Assembly: GCA_016704535.1 (NCBI GenBank) | Contig: JADIZZ010000003.1 | Span: forward strand, 248,001 to 312,000 | Direction of reading: 5' to 3' | DNA from: Betaproteobacteria bacterium | GTDB taxonomy: Bacteria > Pseudomonadota > Gammaproteobacteria > Burkholderiales > Burkholderiaceae_C | DNA: 64,000 bases | Shown here: in pieces, positions 32,791-41,084 of the stretch | Position numbering within the stretch: position 1 is the stretch's first letter | Layout: each line of letters opens with the position of its first letter | Translations under genes and position numbers: made by a program | The notes under the pieces: model-generated | Told to the model about the DNA's origin: nothing | Databases searched by the model: none | The model's input: the letters and a program-made list of their open reading frames with translations, nothing else

Positions 32791-33717
32791 ATGCGCATCA
32801 GTACCGCCTACGCCTTCGAGACTTCGCTGGCCAACCTGCAGCGCCGCCAGGCGCAGCTGTCCGAGACCCAGGCCCAGCTCACCAGCGGCAAGCGGGTGCG
32901 TATGGCCAGCGACGACCCCGCGGCGGCGGCCGCTGCCGAACGCGCGATGGCCGCTGGCGCGCGCGCCGAGGCCCATCTGCGTGCTCTGGCCGAGAGCCGC
33001 AACGCGATGCAGCAGACCGAAACAGCCCTCGGCGACGCCGGCGATCTGGCGCAGCGGGCCCGCGAACTGATGATCAGCGCTGGCAACGCGTCGTTCAGCG
33101 ACGCCGAGCGCGCGACACTGGCCGATGCGCTGCGGGGCATCCGCGAAGACATGCTGGCCGTGGCCAACCGCAGCGACGGTGCCGGCCGCTACCTCTTCGG
33201 TGGCCAAGGCAGCGACGTCAAGCCGCTGCGCGACGCGCCGGGCGGCGTGGTTTACGACGCCACCACGGGGCAGCTCAATGCCGCCGCCGGAGAGGCGACA
33301 CCGCTCAGCCTCGACGGCAGTGCCGTCTTCCTGCAGGCGCCCGACCCCGCCACCCCAGGCGGGCAGCTCAGTATCTTCGACACGCTCGACCAGGCCATCA
33401 CCGAGCTGAGGACCCCCGGCCGCAGTTCGACCGACGTGGCGCAGACGGTCAGCACGGGCCTGGCGGGCATCGACGCCGCGCAGGGCAATCTCGGCCGCTG
33501 GCGCGCGGTGGCCGGCGAGGCGCTGAACCGCGCCGACGGCATCGAAAGTCGGCTGACGCAGCGCCGCGTCGATGCCGCGCGCGACCGTTCCAACGCCGAG
33601 GATCTGGACATGGTCACCGCCATCTCGGACTTCCAGAACCAGCAGACCGGCTACGATGCGGCGTTGAAGACCTACTCGCTCGTGCAACGCATGTCGCTGT
33701 TCGACTACCTCAAGTGA
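32791..33717 (+). CDS. flgL: Hook-filament junction protein FlgL (HAP3)
   Basis: Second junction protein, 308 aa, related to flagellin in its ends. The N-terminus is MRISTAYAFETSLANLQRRQ with TQAQLTSGKRVRMASDDPAA, and the C-terminal AEDLDMVTAISDFQNQQTGY runs to MSLFDYLK. GAAGAAGAG precedes the ATG. The stop overlaps the GTG start of the next gene (GTGA), tying a signalling protein to the end of the flagellar operon. Confidence 0.95.
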   Translation: MRISTAYAFETSLANLQRRQAQLSETQAQLTSGKRVRMASDDPAAAAAAERAMAAGARAEAHLRALAESRNAMQQTETALGDAGDLAQRARELMISAGNASFSDAERATLADALRGIREDMLAVANRSDGAGRYLFGGQGSDVKPLRDAPGGVVYDATTGQLNAAAGEATPLSLDGSAVFLQAPDPATPGGQLSIFDTLDQAITELRTPGRSSTDVAQTVSTGLAGIDAAQGNLGRWRAVAGEALNRADGIESRLTQRRVDAARDRSNAEDLDMVTAISDFQNQQTGYDAALKTYSLVQRMSLFDYLK

Positions 33718-35000
33718 CCGCGAGTCCGCTGATGCAGGAAAGCCCCGCGCTGGGCCAGGTGATCCTGGGCTACAGCCCAGTGACGAACCGTGAGCGCGCC
33801 GTGGTGGCGACGCGGCTGACCGTCTTCCCCGAGCGGCCCGACGCCAGCCCCGACGCGGCAGAGCTGCTGGCCGTGCTTGACGAGGTTTGGCCCGCTGAGT
33901 CCGCCACCAGCCAGCCGCTGCGCCTGGCGCCGCGCCCACTGGACCCTGCCACTGTCGCGCAACGCGCCGGCCCGCGACCGCAGCTGCTGCTGAACCTGGC
34001 CGGCGAAGGCCTGCTGCGCGCGGCGATGGAAGCCGCACCCGGCCCACAATTGATGATCGAGGTGCCGGCCTTCATGGTCGGCCACGCCGCCAACCGGCCG
34101 CTGCTGGAGCGTTTGCACGGGGCTGGCTCGGTGCTGCTCATCAAGGGCCGCCCGCTGGCGCCCCTGCCGCCCGAGTTGCTGGAGCTGTTCAGCCATTCCA
34201 TCGTCGATGTGGCGGAAGACCGCCGCAGCGGTCCTGCGGCGGTGGGTTTCACGCGCACCATCACTACCGTGCAGGCTGGCTGCCGCACCACCGCCGACTT
34301 TGACGCCGCCTTCCAGCGCGGTGCCGTTGCCGTGCTGGGTTGGCCTCTGGACGACGCGGCACCCGGACCCTCGGGCCGTGCCAGCGTGCCCAGCGACGTC
34401 AACGCCGTGATGGCGTTGATCAATGGCGTCGAGCAGGAGCGTCCGGTGGCCGAGCTCGAGGCCGTGCTCAAGCGCGACCCGACGCTTGCCTTCCGGCTGA
34501 TGCGCTATCTCAACTCGCCGGCCTTCGGCCTGACCGTCGAGATCAACTCCTTCGGCCATGCGCTGATGTTGTTGGGCTACCAGCGGCTGAAGCGCTGGCT
34601 GGCGCTGCTGCTGGTCTCGTCGGCCAAGGGCGCCAATGCCAGGCCCTTGATGCACGCGACGGTGCGCCGCGGAATGCTGTTGGAGGAACTGGCACGCGAG
34701 CAGGGTGACGCGGAGATGCGCGGCGAACTGTTCATCTGCGGTGTCTTCTCCCTGCTCGACCAGCTGCTGCAGCAGCCCTTCGCCGAACTGCTGCCCAACA
34801 TGCCGGTACCCGAGCGTGTGCAGCAGGCCCTTCGTGGTGAGGGCGGTCCTTACCTGCCCTACCTCGAACTCGTCAAGGCCATAGAGCAGGAAGCGGTGTT
34901 CGACATCCGCGAGCGGGCCGAGGCGTTGATGCTGGGCATGGCCACCGTCAACCGCGCGGTGTTGATGGCCTTGCGTGCGGCGCGCAAGCTTGACGGCTAG
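33714..35000 (+). CDS. HDOD-domain signalling protein with degenerate EAL region
   Basis: Protein of 428 aa of the YuxH/COG3434 plan. The N-terminal half (about 10-200) resembles an EAL fold but lacks the EAL and other catalytic residues (VILGYSPVTNRERAVVATR). The C-terminal HDOD domain (about 225-400) has PVAELEAVLKRDPTLAFRLM, RYLNSPAFGL, GHALMLLGYQRLKRWLALLL and LFICGVFSLLDQLL. HDOD proteins act as signalling scaffolds without the HD metal site. The GTG start overlaps the flgL stop, so a link to motility or c-di-GMP output is likely but inferred. Confidence 0.8.
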   Translation: MTASPLMQESPALGQVILGYSPVTNRERAVVATRLTVFPERPDASPDAAELLAVLDEVWPAESATSQPLRLAPRPLDPATVAQRAGPRPQLLLNLAGEGLLRAAMEAAPGPQLMIEVPAFMVGHAANRPLLERLHGAGSVLLIKGRPLAPLPPELLELFSHSIVDVAEDRRSGPAAVGFTRTITTVQAGCRTTADFDAAFQRGAVAVLGWPLDDAAPGPSGRASVPSDVNAVMALINGVEQERPVAELEAVLKRDPTLAFRLMRYLNSPAFGLTVEINSFGHALMLLGYQRLKRWLALLLVSSAKGANARPLMHATVRRGMLLEELAREQGDAEMRGELFICGVFSLLDQLLQQPFAELLPNMPVPERVQQALRGEGGPYLPYLELVKAIEQEAVFDIRERAEALMLGMATVNRAVLMALRAARKLDG

Positions 35001-35034
35001 CACCGCACCCCCTGGCGTCGAGGCGTCGCCTGCC

Positions 35035-38000
35035 ATGGCAGTTCCGATGCAGGCGCTGCTGCCGGCTCTGGCGGTGCTGCCCTCGGCAGCCACGTTGCAG
35101 GGGGCCGATTTCCGCCTCATCGATGCCAACCCTGCGTTCTCCGAGCTGGTAGGACGGTCGCGGGCTGCGCTGCGGGGTACCGACCCGCTGGCGCTGGAGC
35201 CGCCCGGAAGCCGGGAGGGCAGCGCTGCGGAACGCCTTGAGCTGCTTGATGCCGCCATGGCCGGCGTGACGTTGCCGCCGATGCAGCGCCGTCTGGTCGA
35301 CCAGCGCGGCATCGACCGCTGGTGCAGCGCTGCGGTATCGGTGCTGGCCGACGAGAACGGCCAGCCGCTCTGGCTGACCGTCTGGCATGAAGTTGGCGCC
35401 GAGGTGGCCGCGCGCGACCAGGCGCGCCGCGCGCATGACGAGCTGGCGCAGTGGTTCGAACTCAGCGGTACCGGCATGCTGGTTTACGACGCCAGCGGCC
35501 TGATCGTGCGCTGCAACGCCGCCTTCGAGGCCATGGTGGAGCAGGTCCCCGAAGAGTTGCCACAGGCCGTGTCTGAACTTCAGGCGCTGTTGGCTTGGAA
35601 GGGTGGTGCGCTGTTGCCGGAGCTGGTGCCCGGTGCGCCGGCGCTGGAGACGCAGGCCATGGTGCCGCTGCCCAATGGCCGCCGCCGGCGCCTGAGCGCT
35701 CGCCTGGTGTGCCAGGCCGCCGAGCTTGGCGGCCGCCGCGTCATGGCCGTGGTGCAGGACCGTAGCGCCGAGGACGCCCGCGACCTGGCGCAGCTGGAAA
35801 TGGGCATGCTGATGGATACCGCAAGCATCGGCGTGGCCACTTTCGACCCTACGCGCGGTTGGCTGGCGCCCGAGCCGCGTCGCGCGCCAGCGCGCCAGGG
35901 CGACGGCATTGGCGTCGGAAGACGCCGGTCAGGCATGCTTCATGGCATCAGCCGCGAGCTTGTCGAGCCCGGGTCGTTGCCCGAGTTCGAGCGCCTGCAG
36001 AAGGCGCTGCGCAGTGGTGAGCGCACCGAGGTGCGCTATGCGGTGCGCCATCCCGAGCTGGGGCCACGCTGGCTGCTGACTCGCGTGGAGCCCGGTGCGC
36101 TGGCGGGCGGCCGCGCGACCACTTCGGTGGTGACCCTGGACGTGACCGAGCAGGAAAGCGCGCAGCGCCGCAACGAGCAGCTGCTGCACGAGCTGACCAC
36201 CATCCTCGACAGTTCGAACGCCGGCATCGCCTACCTGCGTGGGCCGGTGCTGGTGCGCTGCAACCGGCGTTTCGAGCGCATGCTCGGCTTTGCCGCGGGT
36301 GCGGCGGCCGGAGCCACGCTGGAGGAGATTTTCTCCCGCAGCGTGGGCATGCAGCAGGGTGCCGGTCAGGCGGTGGCCGCACTGGAGCAGCTCGACGAAG
36401 GCCAGCCCTTCGAGGCTGAGTTGTCCCTCGCGCTGAGCGACGGAACGTTGCGGTGGTACTCGCTGTCGGTGCGCCGTGCGCAGGCCGATGGAGACCAGAC
36501 CGAGGCCGTGGCCGTGCTGAGCGACATCACACGGCTGAAGCTCCAGCAGACCGAACTGGAGCAACTTCTGCGCGACCGCGACCTGATGTTCAACCTGTCG
36601 GTGGTGGGCATCGTCTACCAGCGCGGCGCACGCATCGAGCGCGCCAACCAGGCCATGGCCTTGATGACGGGCTGGAGCAGCCCCGAGCTCAGCACGCTCG
36701 ATGCCGTCGAGCTCTACGAGGATGCGCGCGCCTGTGTCGATTTCGAGGCTCGCATTGCGCAGGGCTTGCGCGAGCAGGGGCGCTTTGGCGGCGAACGCCG
36801 CCTGCGCCGGCGCGACGGCAGCCTGCTATGGGTGCAGGTGGAGGTGCGATCGGTGCACGCGGAGGAGCCCGAGGCTGCGGTGATTTGCAGCTTCGTCGAC
36901 ATCGACGAGCGCCGCCGCTCGCGCGAGACGCTGGCCGGGCAGGCCGAGCGCACCCGCGCGGTGCTGAACTCGGTACTGGTGGGCATTGTCACGGTGTCCG
37001 ATGGGGGCATCCAGTGGATGAACCGCTCGGCGCGCCGCATGTTCGGCGGCGAGCTGGCCGATTTCGTCGGCGAGCCGATGAGCACCGTCGCGACGCCTGA
37101 ACCCGACCATCCGCTGCGCCAGGTCGGTCGTTTGGAGCGCCTGGCCGAGGGCCAGAGCGAGACCTTCGAATGCCGGTTGAAGGCGCGTGACGGGCGAGAG
37201 TTCTGGGTCGTCGGCAATGCCGTGCTCACGGGCCGCGGCGAAACCAAGCGCGAGCTGACGGTCGCGCTGTTGGACATCGAACGTCGCCGCCAGGCCGAGG
37301 TGCACATTGCGCAGGCTCAGGCATCGCTCCAGCGCGTCATCGAGACTGCGCCGCTGGCCATAGCGCTGTTCGACGCCGCCACGATGCGCGTGCAGCAGCT
37401 CAACCAGACCGCCGCCAGCTTCTTCGGGCGACCGCTGGAAGGGCTGCAAGGCGCAACGCTGGACGACTGCGCTGCACCGGCGCAAGCCGCAGTGCTGCGC
37501 GACTGGCTGGGTCAAGCCGTCGCCGGTGCCGGGTCGCGCCAGCACGAGTGGCGCGAGCGGGCCGCCGAGGGCCTGGGCCATGGCGACGGTTCAGCCAGCG
37601 AGATCGCGGCGCGGGTCTGGGACTGCCGCATCACGACCCTGGACGACAGCGCCGCCAGCGTGGACGCTGGAGGCACCCAGCTGCTGCTGGTGGCCAGCGA
37701 TGTCACCGAACAGCGTGTGGCCGAGCGTGCGCGCCTGCAGGCCGCCATCGCGCAGCGCGAGGTGCTGGTGCGCGAGGTGCACCACCGCATCAAGAACAAT
37801 TTGCAGGGCGTGGCAGGGTTGCTGCAACAGAACGCGTCGCGCCGACCCGAGTTGGCCGCCATCCTGTCCGAAGCCGTGGGCCAGGTGCAGGCTATCGCCC
37901 AGGTCTACGGCTTACAGGTGGGCGCCAGTGGGCCGCTGGTGCTGGCCAGCCTGTTGCGCGCGGTATCGCAGTCGGTGCAGCGCACGTTCGGTCGCCCGAT

Positions 38001-38367
38001 TGCGGTCGACGTCGATGGCGACGTGCCGCACATGCTGCCCGAGGCCGAGTCGATACCGGTCGCGCTGACGCTCAACGAGCTTTTCAGCAATGCCATCAAG
38101 CATGGGCACGGTGGCGAGGTACGCTGCAGCCTGCGTGTGCAGGGCGAGGCGGTGCACGTGACCATCGCCAGCCACGCGACGCTGGCGCCGGGATTCGACC
38201 TCGACGCGCGACGCAGTGCCGTGTCGGGCCTGGGCCTGGTACGCGCGTTGCTGCCGCGGCGAAACGCCAGCTTGCGCGTGGTTCAAGAGGGCGAAGACGT
38301 GGTGGCGCGGCTGGAACTCCGGCCCCCGGGCGTGCATTTGCCGGCACGGGATACTGCCTCTGGCTGA
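35035..38367 (+). CDS. Multi-PAS sensor histidine kinase, HisKA_2 type
   Basis: Soluble kinase of about 1110 aa with no clear membrane helix. A chain of about six PAS-like domains comes first (for example FRLIDANPAFSELVGRS, GMLVYDASGLIVRCNAAFEA, SIGVATFDPTRGW, LDSSNAGIAYLRG, SVVGIVYQRGARIERANQAM, VGIVTVSDGGIQWMNRSARR). The HisKA_2 box EVLVREVHHRIKNNLQGVAG with the phospho-His and an ATPase domain (ALTLNELFSNAIKHGHGGEV, SGLGLVRALLP) follow. Frames upstream are open to GTG 34975 and TTG 34990, overlapping the HDOD gene, so the start is uncertain. The stop overlaps the next gene start (TGATG), pairing it with an ANTAR regulator. Confidence 0.85.
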   Translation: MAVPMQALLPALAVLPSAATLQGADFRLIDANPAFSELVGRSRAALRGTDPLALEPPGSREGSAAERLELLDAAMAGVTLPPMQRRLVDQRGIDRWCSAAVSVLADENGQPLWLTVWHEVGAEVAARDQARRAHDELAQWFELSGTGMLVYDASGLIVRCNAAFEAMVEQVPEELPQAVSELQALLAWKGGALLPELVPGAPALETQAMVPLPNGRRRRLSARLVCQAAELGGRRVMAVVQDRSAEDARDLAQLEMGMLMDTASIGVATFDPTRGWLAPEPRRAPARQGDGIGVGRRRSGMLHGISRELVEPGSLPEFERLQKALRSGERTEVRYAVRHPELGPRWLLTRVEPGALAGGRATTSVVTLDVTEQESAQRRNEQLLHELTTILDSSNAGIAYLRGPVLVRCNRRFERMLGFAAGAAAGATLEEIFSRSVGMQQGAGQAVAALEQLDEGQPFEAELSLALSDGTLRWYSLSVRRAQADGDQTEAVAVLSDITRLKLQQTELEQLLRDRDLMFNLSVVGIVYQRGARIERANQAMALMTGWSSPELSTLDAVELYEDARACVDFEARIAQGLREQGRFGGERRLRRRDGSLLWVQVEVRSVHAEEPEAAVICSFVDIDERRRSRETLAGQAERTRAVLNSVLVGIVTVSDGGIQWMNRSARRMFGGELADFVGEPMSTVATPEPDHPLRQVGRLERLAEGQSETFECRLKARDGREFWVVGNAVLTGRGETKRELTVALLDIERRRQAEVHIAQAQASLQRVIETAPLAIALFDAATMRVQQLNQTAASFFGRPLEGLQGATLDDCAAPAQAAVLRDWLGQAVAGAGSRQHEWRERAAEGLGHGDGSASEIAARVWDCRITTLDDSAASVDAGGTQLLLVASDVTEQRVAERARLQAAIAQREVLVREVHHRIKNNLQGVAGLLQQNASRRPELAAILSEAVGQVQAIAQVYGLQVGASGPLVLASLLRAVSQSVQRTFGRPIAVDVDGDVPHMLPEAESIPVALTLNELFSNAIKHGHGGEVRCSLRVQGEAVHVTIASHATLAPGFDLDARRSAVSGLGLVRALLPRRNASLRVVQEGEDVVARLELRPPGVHLPARDTASG

Positions 38368-39008
38368 TGCGCCACAATGCGCAGATGAACTCAGTCCAGG
38401 CCAACAGCGGAAAGGTACTGGTTGTCGACGACGACCGGTTGGTTCTGGCCACCGTGACGCATGGCTTGGCACAGGCCGGCTACAACGTCGTCGATGCCGA
38501 CAACGGCGACGATGCCATCCTGCTGGCGCGTGAACACCGCCCCGTGCTGGCGCTGCTGGACATCCGCATGGAAGGCAAGAGCGGTTTCGACGTCGCCGAA
38601 ACGCTGCGCGACGCCTATGGCATCCCTTTCATGTTCCTGTCGGCTTTCGCCGACGACTCGACGCGCCGCCAGGTCGAGGCACTGGGTGCGCTGGACTACC
38701 TCATCAAGCCGCTGGACGTTGGCCAGATCGTGCCCGCGGTCGAGGCAGCGCTCGCGCGCATTCGCCGCGGGCTGCCGGCGACGACAGCCGAGCCGTCGAC
38801 CCCAGATGCCACATCCGTTGCAGCGAAAGTCGTGTTCGACGATCCGGTACCGCTGGCCGTGGGGGTGCTGATGCACCGTTACTCGCTGCCGCGGGCTGAG
38901 GCCTGGGCGCGCCTGCAACGCCTGGCCGTGGACCAGAAGCTCGATGTCGCTTCGCAAGCCGAGCGCCTGCTGGGTGCTGTCGAGGAACTGGCGCGCTCGG
39001 CGCTGTGA
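38367..39008 (+). CDS. Response regulator with ANTAR RNA-binding output domain
   Basis: Protein of 213 aa from ATG 38367 (an ATG six codons later is the alternative start). The receiver domain has VLVVDDDRLVLATVTHGLAQ, LALLDIRMEGKSGFD with the phospho-Asp, and YLIKPLDVGQIV. The C-terminal ANTAR domain has AVGVLMHRYSLPRAEAWARL and LDVASQAERLLGAVEEL. ANTAR proteins bind paired hairpins in nascent RNA and prevent termination. A HisKA_2 kinase next to it is the usual partner for ANTAR regulators such as EutV/EutW. The stop directly abuts the stop of the opposite-strand kinase gene. Confidence 0.85.
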   Translation: MRHNAQMNSVQANSGKVLVVDDDRLVLATVTHGLAQAGYNVVDADNGDDAILLAREHRPVLALLDIRMEGKSGFDVAETLRDAYGIPFMFLSAFADDSTRRQVEALGALDYLIKPLDVGQIVPAVEAALARIRRGLPATTAEPSTPDATSVAAKVVFDDPVPLAVGVLMHRYSLPRAEAWARLQRLAVDQKLDVASQAERLLGAVEELARSAL

Positions 39009-40565
39009 TCAGCCAGGCAGCGTGAAGTAGAAGGCCGCGCCGCGGCCGGGTTCGGCCTCGGCCCAGATATCGCCGCCGTGTCGCTGCACGATGCGCTTCA
39101 CCGAGGCCAGCCCGACACCTGTGCCCGGATATTCGCTGGCGCTGTGCAAGCGCTGGAAGAGACCGAACAGGCGCTCCGAGGCGCGCATGTCGAAGCCCGC
39201 GCCGTTGTCGCGCACGACGTAGGCCGTGCCCCCTTCGTGCGGCACGGTCGACATCGAGATGCGTGCCTTGGCGCAGCGCCCGCTGTATTTCCAGGCATTG
39301 CCCAGAAGGTTCTCCAGCACCAGGCGCAAGAGCGTCGGGTCGCCCTGCGTCGTGAGGCCGGGGTCGATTTCGATTTCTGCCTCTCGCTCCGGCGCCCCAC
39401 GGCGCAGTTCGTCGGTGACATAGGCCGCCAACTGCGACAGGTTCACAGGCTGGCGTGTCAGCGGCTGAGCCGACAGGCGCGCCAAAGTCAGCAGCGCATC
39501 GATCATCAGGTTCATGCGGGCCGCGGCGCCGAGCACGCGGTCGAGGTGGTCGTTGGCGACGCGGTCGAGCAGTCGACCGTAGTCTTCCTTGACGATGCGC
39601 GTGAAGCCTTCGACGACACGAATCGGCGCACGCAGATCGTGCGAGACGGTAAAGCTGAAGTTGTCGCTTTCGGCGGTACGGGCAGCCTGTGCGGCCTCCG
39701 CTGCTTCTTGCGCCGGCAGTGGGCGCTGGGCGAGCACCAGCGTGCGCACGCCGCCTGGGAGCGGTGCGCCAGGCAAGGCCTGCCAGTCCGCCGCAGTCTG
39801 CTCGGCCACGACGCTTGCGCCGGAGAACGCGGCGGCGACGCTGTCGGGGAGGCCCTCCAGGGCGGCCGGAAGCGCTGCACCCTCGGCCAGTTGCGGCCAC
39901 ATCGCCCGCGCCGCCGCGTTGGCGCGCTGCAGTCGCCAGCCGGTGCCGTCGCCGACGGCCAGCAGCACGGCGCCGGTCTGCAACTCGAGCAGGGGCTGCA
40001 AGGCGGCGTCGCCGATGCGCGCGGCGGCATCTTCGTCCGACGGCTGGGCGGTGCCTGCGTAGCCGCTGAAAGCGCCAAGATCGTCATGCCGCGGCACGGC
40101 CCGCAGGCGCCAGGCGCGGCTGCCCTGATGTGGTGCGTCCAGCTCCACGTGCAAGTCGGCGAAGGCGCGACGGGAACGCAGCCTGGCCTGCACCTCGGTG
40201 TGGGCGACGAGCGCATCGATGGCGGCATCGGCGCCCCCCGGTCCTGTGGCAGGCCGGTGCAGTGCGTCGGTCTGCCAAGGCTCGCCCTCCAACAGCTGTG
40301 CCTGAAGGCGCGCTTCGGCGCGGGCTTCACGCAGCGCACGCTCGCTGAGCAGCCGCGTGCGGGTCACTCCAAGGAGGTAGGCCACGCCCGCGACGGCTGC
40401 CAGTGCCAGCACCGCTGAACCTACCAGGGCCAGGCCACCGCCGTCGATGCCGGCCGCAAGAGCGTGCCCCGGCGCCAGCAGCAACATGACGCCGCCCAGG
40501 GCCGACAGGCGCGCATGGCCAGAGCGGGCGGTTCGGAGTCGGCTACCGTGGCACGATATGGGCAT
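39009..40565 (-). CDS. Membrane sensor histidine kinase
   Basis: Kinase of 518 aa with two N-terminal hydrophobic segments (GGVMLLLAPGHALAAGIDGG, LVGSAVLALAAVAGVAYLL). A PAS-like middle region follows (about 180-280), then the HisKA box SDNFSFTVSHDLRAPIRVVE with its phospho-His. The ATPase domain has LRLVLENLLGNAWKYSG, VVRDNGAGFDM and GTGVGLASVKRIVQRHGG. It has no receiver domain of its own. It is divergent from the Hpt gene across 72 bases, suggesting a relay kinase to Hpt to the REC domain of the GGDEF-EAL protein. The start at 40565 is the longest sensible one. Confidence 0.85.
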   Translation of the reverse strand: MPISCHGSRLRTARSGHARLSALGGVMLLLAPGHALAAGIDGGGLALVGSAVLALAAVAGVAYLLGVTRTRLLSERALREARAEARLQAQLLEGEPWQTDALHRPATGPGGADAAIDALVAHTEVQARLRSRRAFADLHVELDAPHQGSRAWRLRAVPRHDDLGAFSGYAGTAQPSDEDAAARIGDAALQPLLELQTGAVLLAVGDGTGWRLQRANAAARAMWPQLAEGAALPAALEGLPDSVAAAFSGASVVAEQTAADWQALPGAPLPGGVRTLVLAQRPLPAQEAAEAAQAARTAESDNFSFTVSHDLRAPIRVVEGFTRIVKEDYGRLLDRVANDHLDRVLGAAARMNLMIDALLTLARLSAQPLTRQPVNLSQLAAYVTDELRRGAPEREAEIEIDPGLTTQGDPTLLRLVLENLLGNAWKYSGRCAKARISMSTVPHEGGTAYVVRDNGAGFDMRASERLFGLFQRLHSASEYPGTGVGLASVKRIVQRHGGDIWAEAEPGRGAAFYFTLPG

Positions 40566-40602
40566 GCCGGAATTGTACGGAGGGGCCATCTGGCGCCGCT
40601 GC

Positions 40603-40629
40603 TCAAGTTCCTGGGTGCGCCGCCGACAT
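40603..40629 (+). promoter_or_regulatory. Candidate sigma-28 promoter before the Hpt / GGDEF-EAL pair
   Basis: TCAAGTTC, 11 bases, GCCGACAT: a very good -35 and six of eight -10 positions. It ends only 8 bases before the ATG at 40638, so either that mRNA is leaderless or translation starts at the ATG 40692. Confidence 0.4.
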
Positions 40630-40637
40630 TCACGACC

Positions 40638-41084
40638 ATGGACTCCCAGCGTTTGGCTGGCGAGTTGCACGAGCCGGATCCCGCCTTGAACATGCCTCTT
40701 ACGCCGATGGTGCCTGCGCCGCCGGATACCTTTGTGGTGCAACTCGATGCCGACGCCGTGGCTCGGCTGCGCGAGCTCGACCCTGAGGGCCGCCACGGCG
40801 TCATCGAACGCGTCTTCAAGGCTTTCGAGAGTTCGCTCGTACGCATGCTGGGGCAACTCGAGGCGCAGCGTGAACTCGGCGATCCGGCGGTGGTTTCCAG
40901 CGTCGCGCACACCCTGCGCTCCAGCGCGGCCAGTGTCGGCGCGTTGGCGCTGGCACAGACCTGCGCGCAGGTCGAGAGTCGGCTGCGCACCGACGGCCCG
41001 GTCTCGCTGGGCGGTGATATCGAACGCTTGCTGCACGATGGCGGGGCGGCTCTGGTGGCGGTCAGGGCTATGCTGCGGCAGTGA
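40638..41084 (+). CDS. Histidine phosphotransfer (Hpt) protein
   Basis: Protein of 148 aa carrying one Hpt four-helix domain. VVSSVAHTLRSSAASVGALA has the phospho-His and the conserved small residues after it, and LAQTCAQVESRLR is the following helix. It should pass phosphate from a kinase to a receiver. The stop overlaps the GTG start of the GGDEF-EAL gene (GTGA), so that protein's receiver is the natural target. If the sigma-28-like promoter at 40603 is real, ATG 40692 (MPLTPMVPAPPD) may be the true start. Confidence 0.8.
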   Translation: MDSQRLAGELHEPDPALNMPLTPMVPAPPDTFVVQLDADAVARLRELDPEGRHGVIERVFKAFESSLVRMLGQLEAQRELGDPAVVSSVAHTLRSSAASVGALALAQTCAQVESRLRTDGPVSLGGDIERLLHDGGAALVAVRAMLRQ

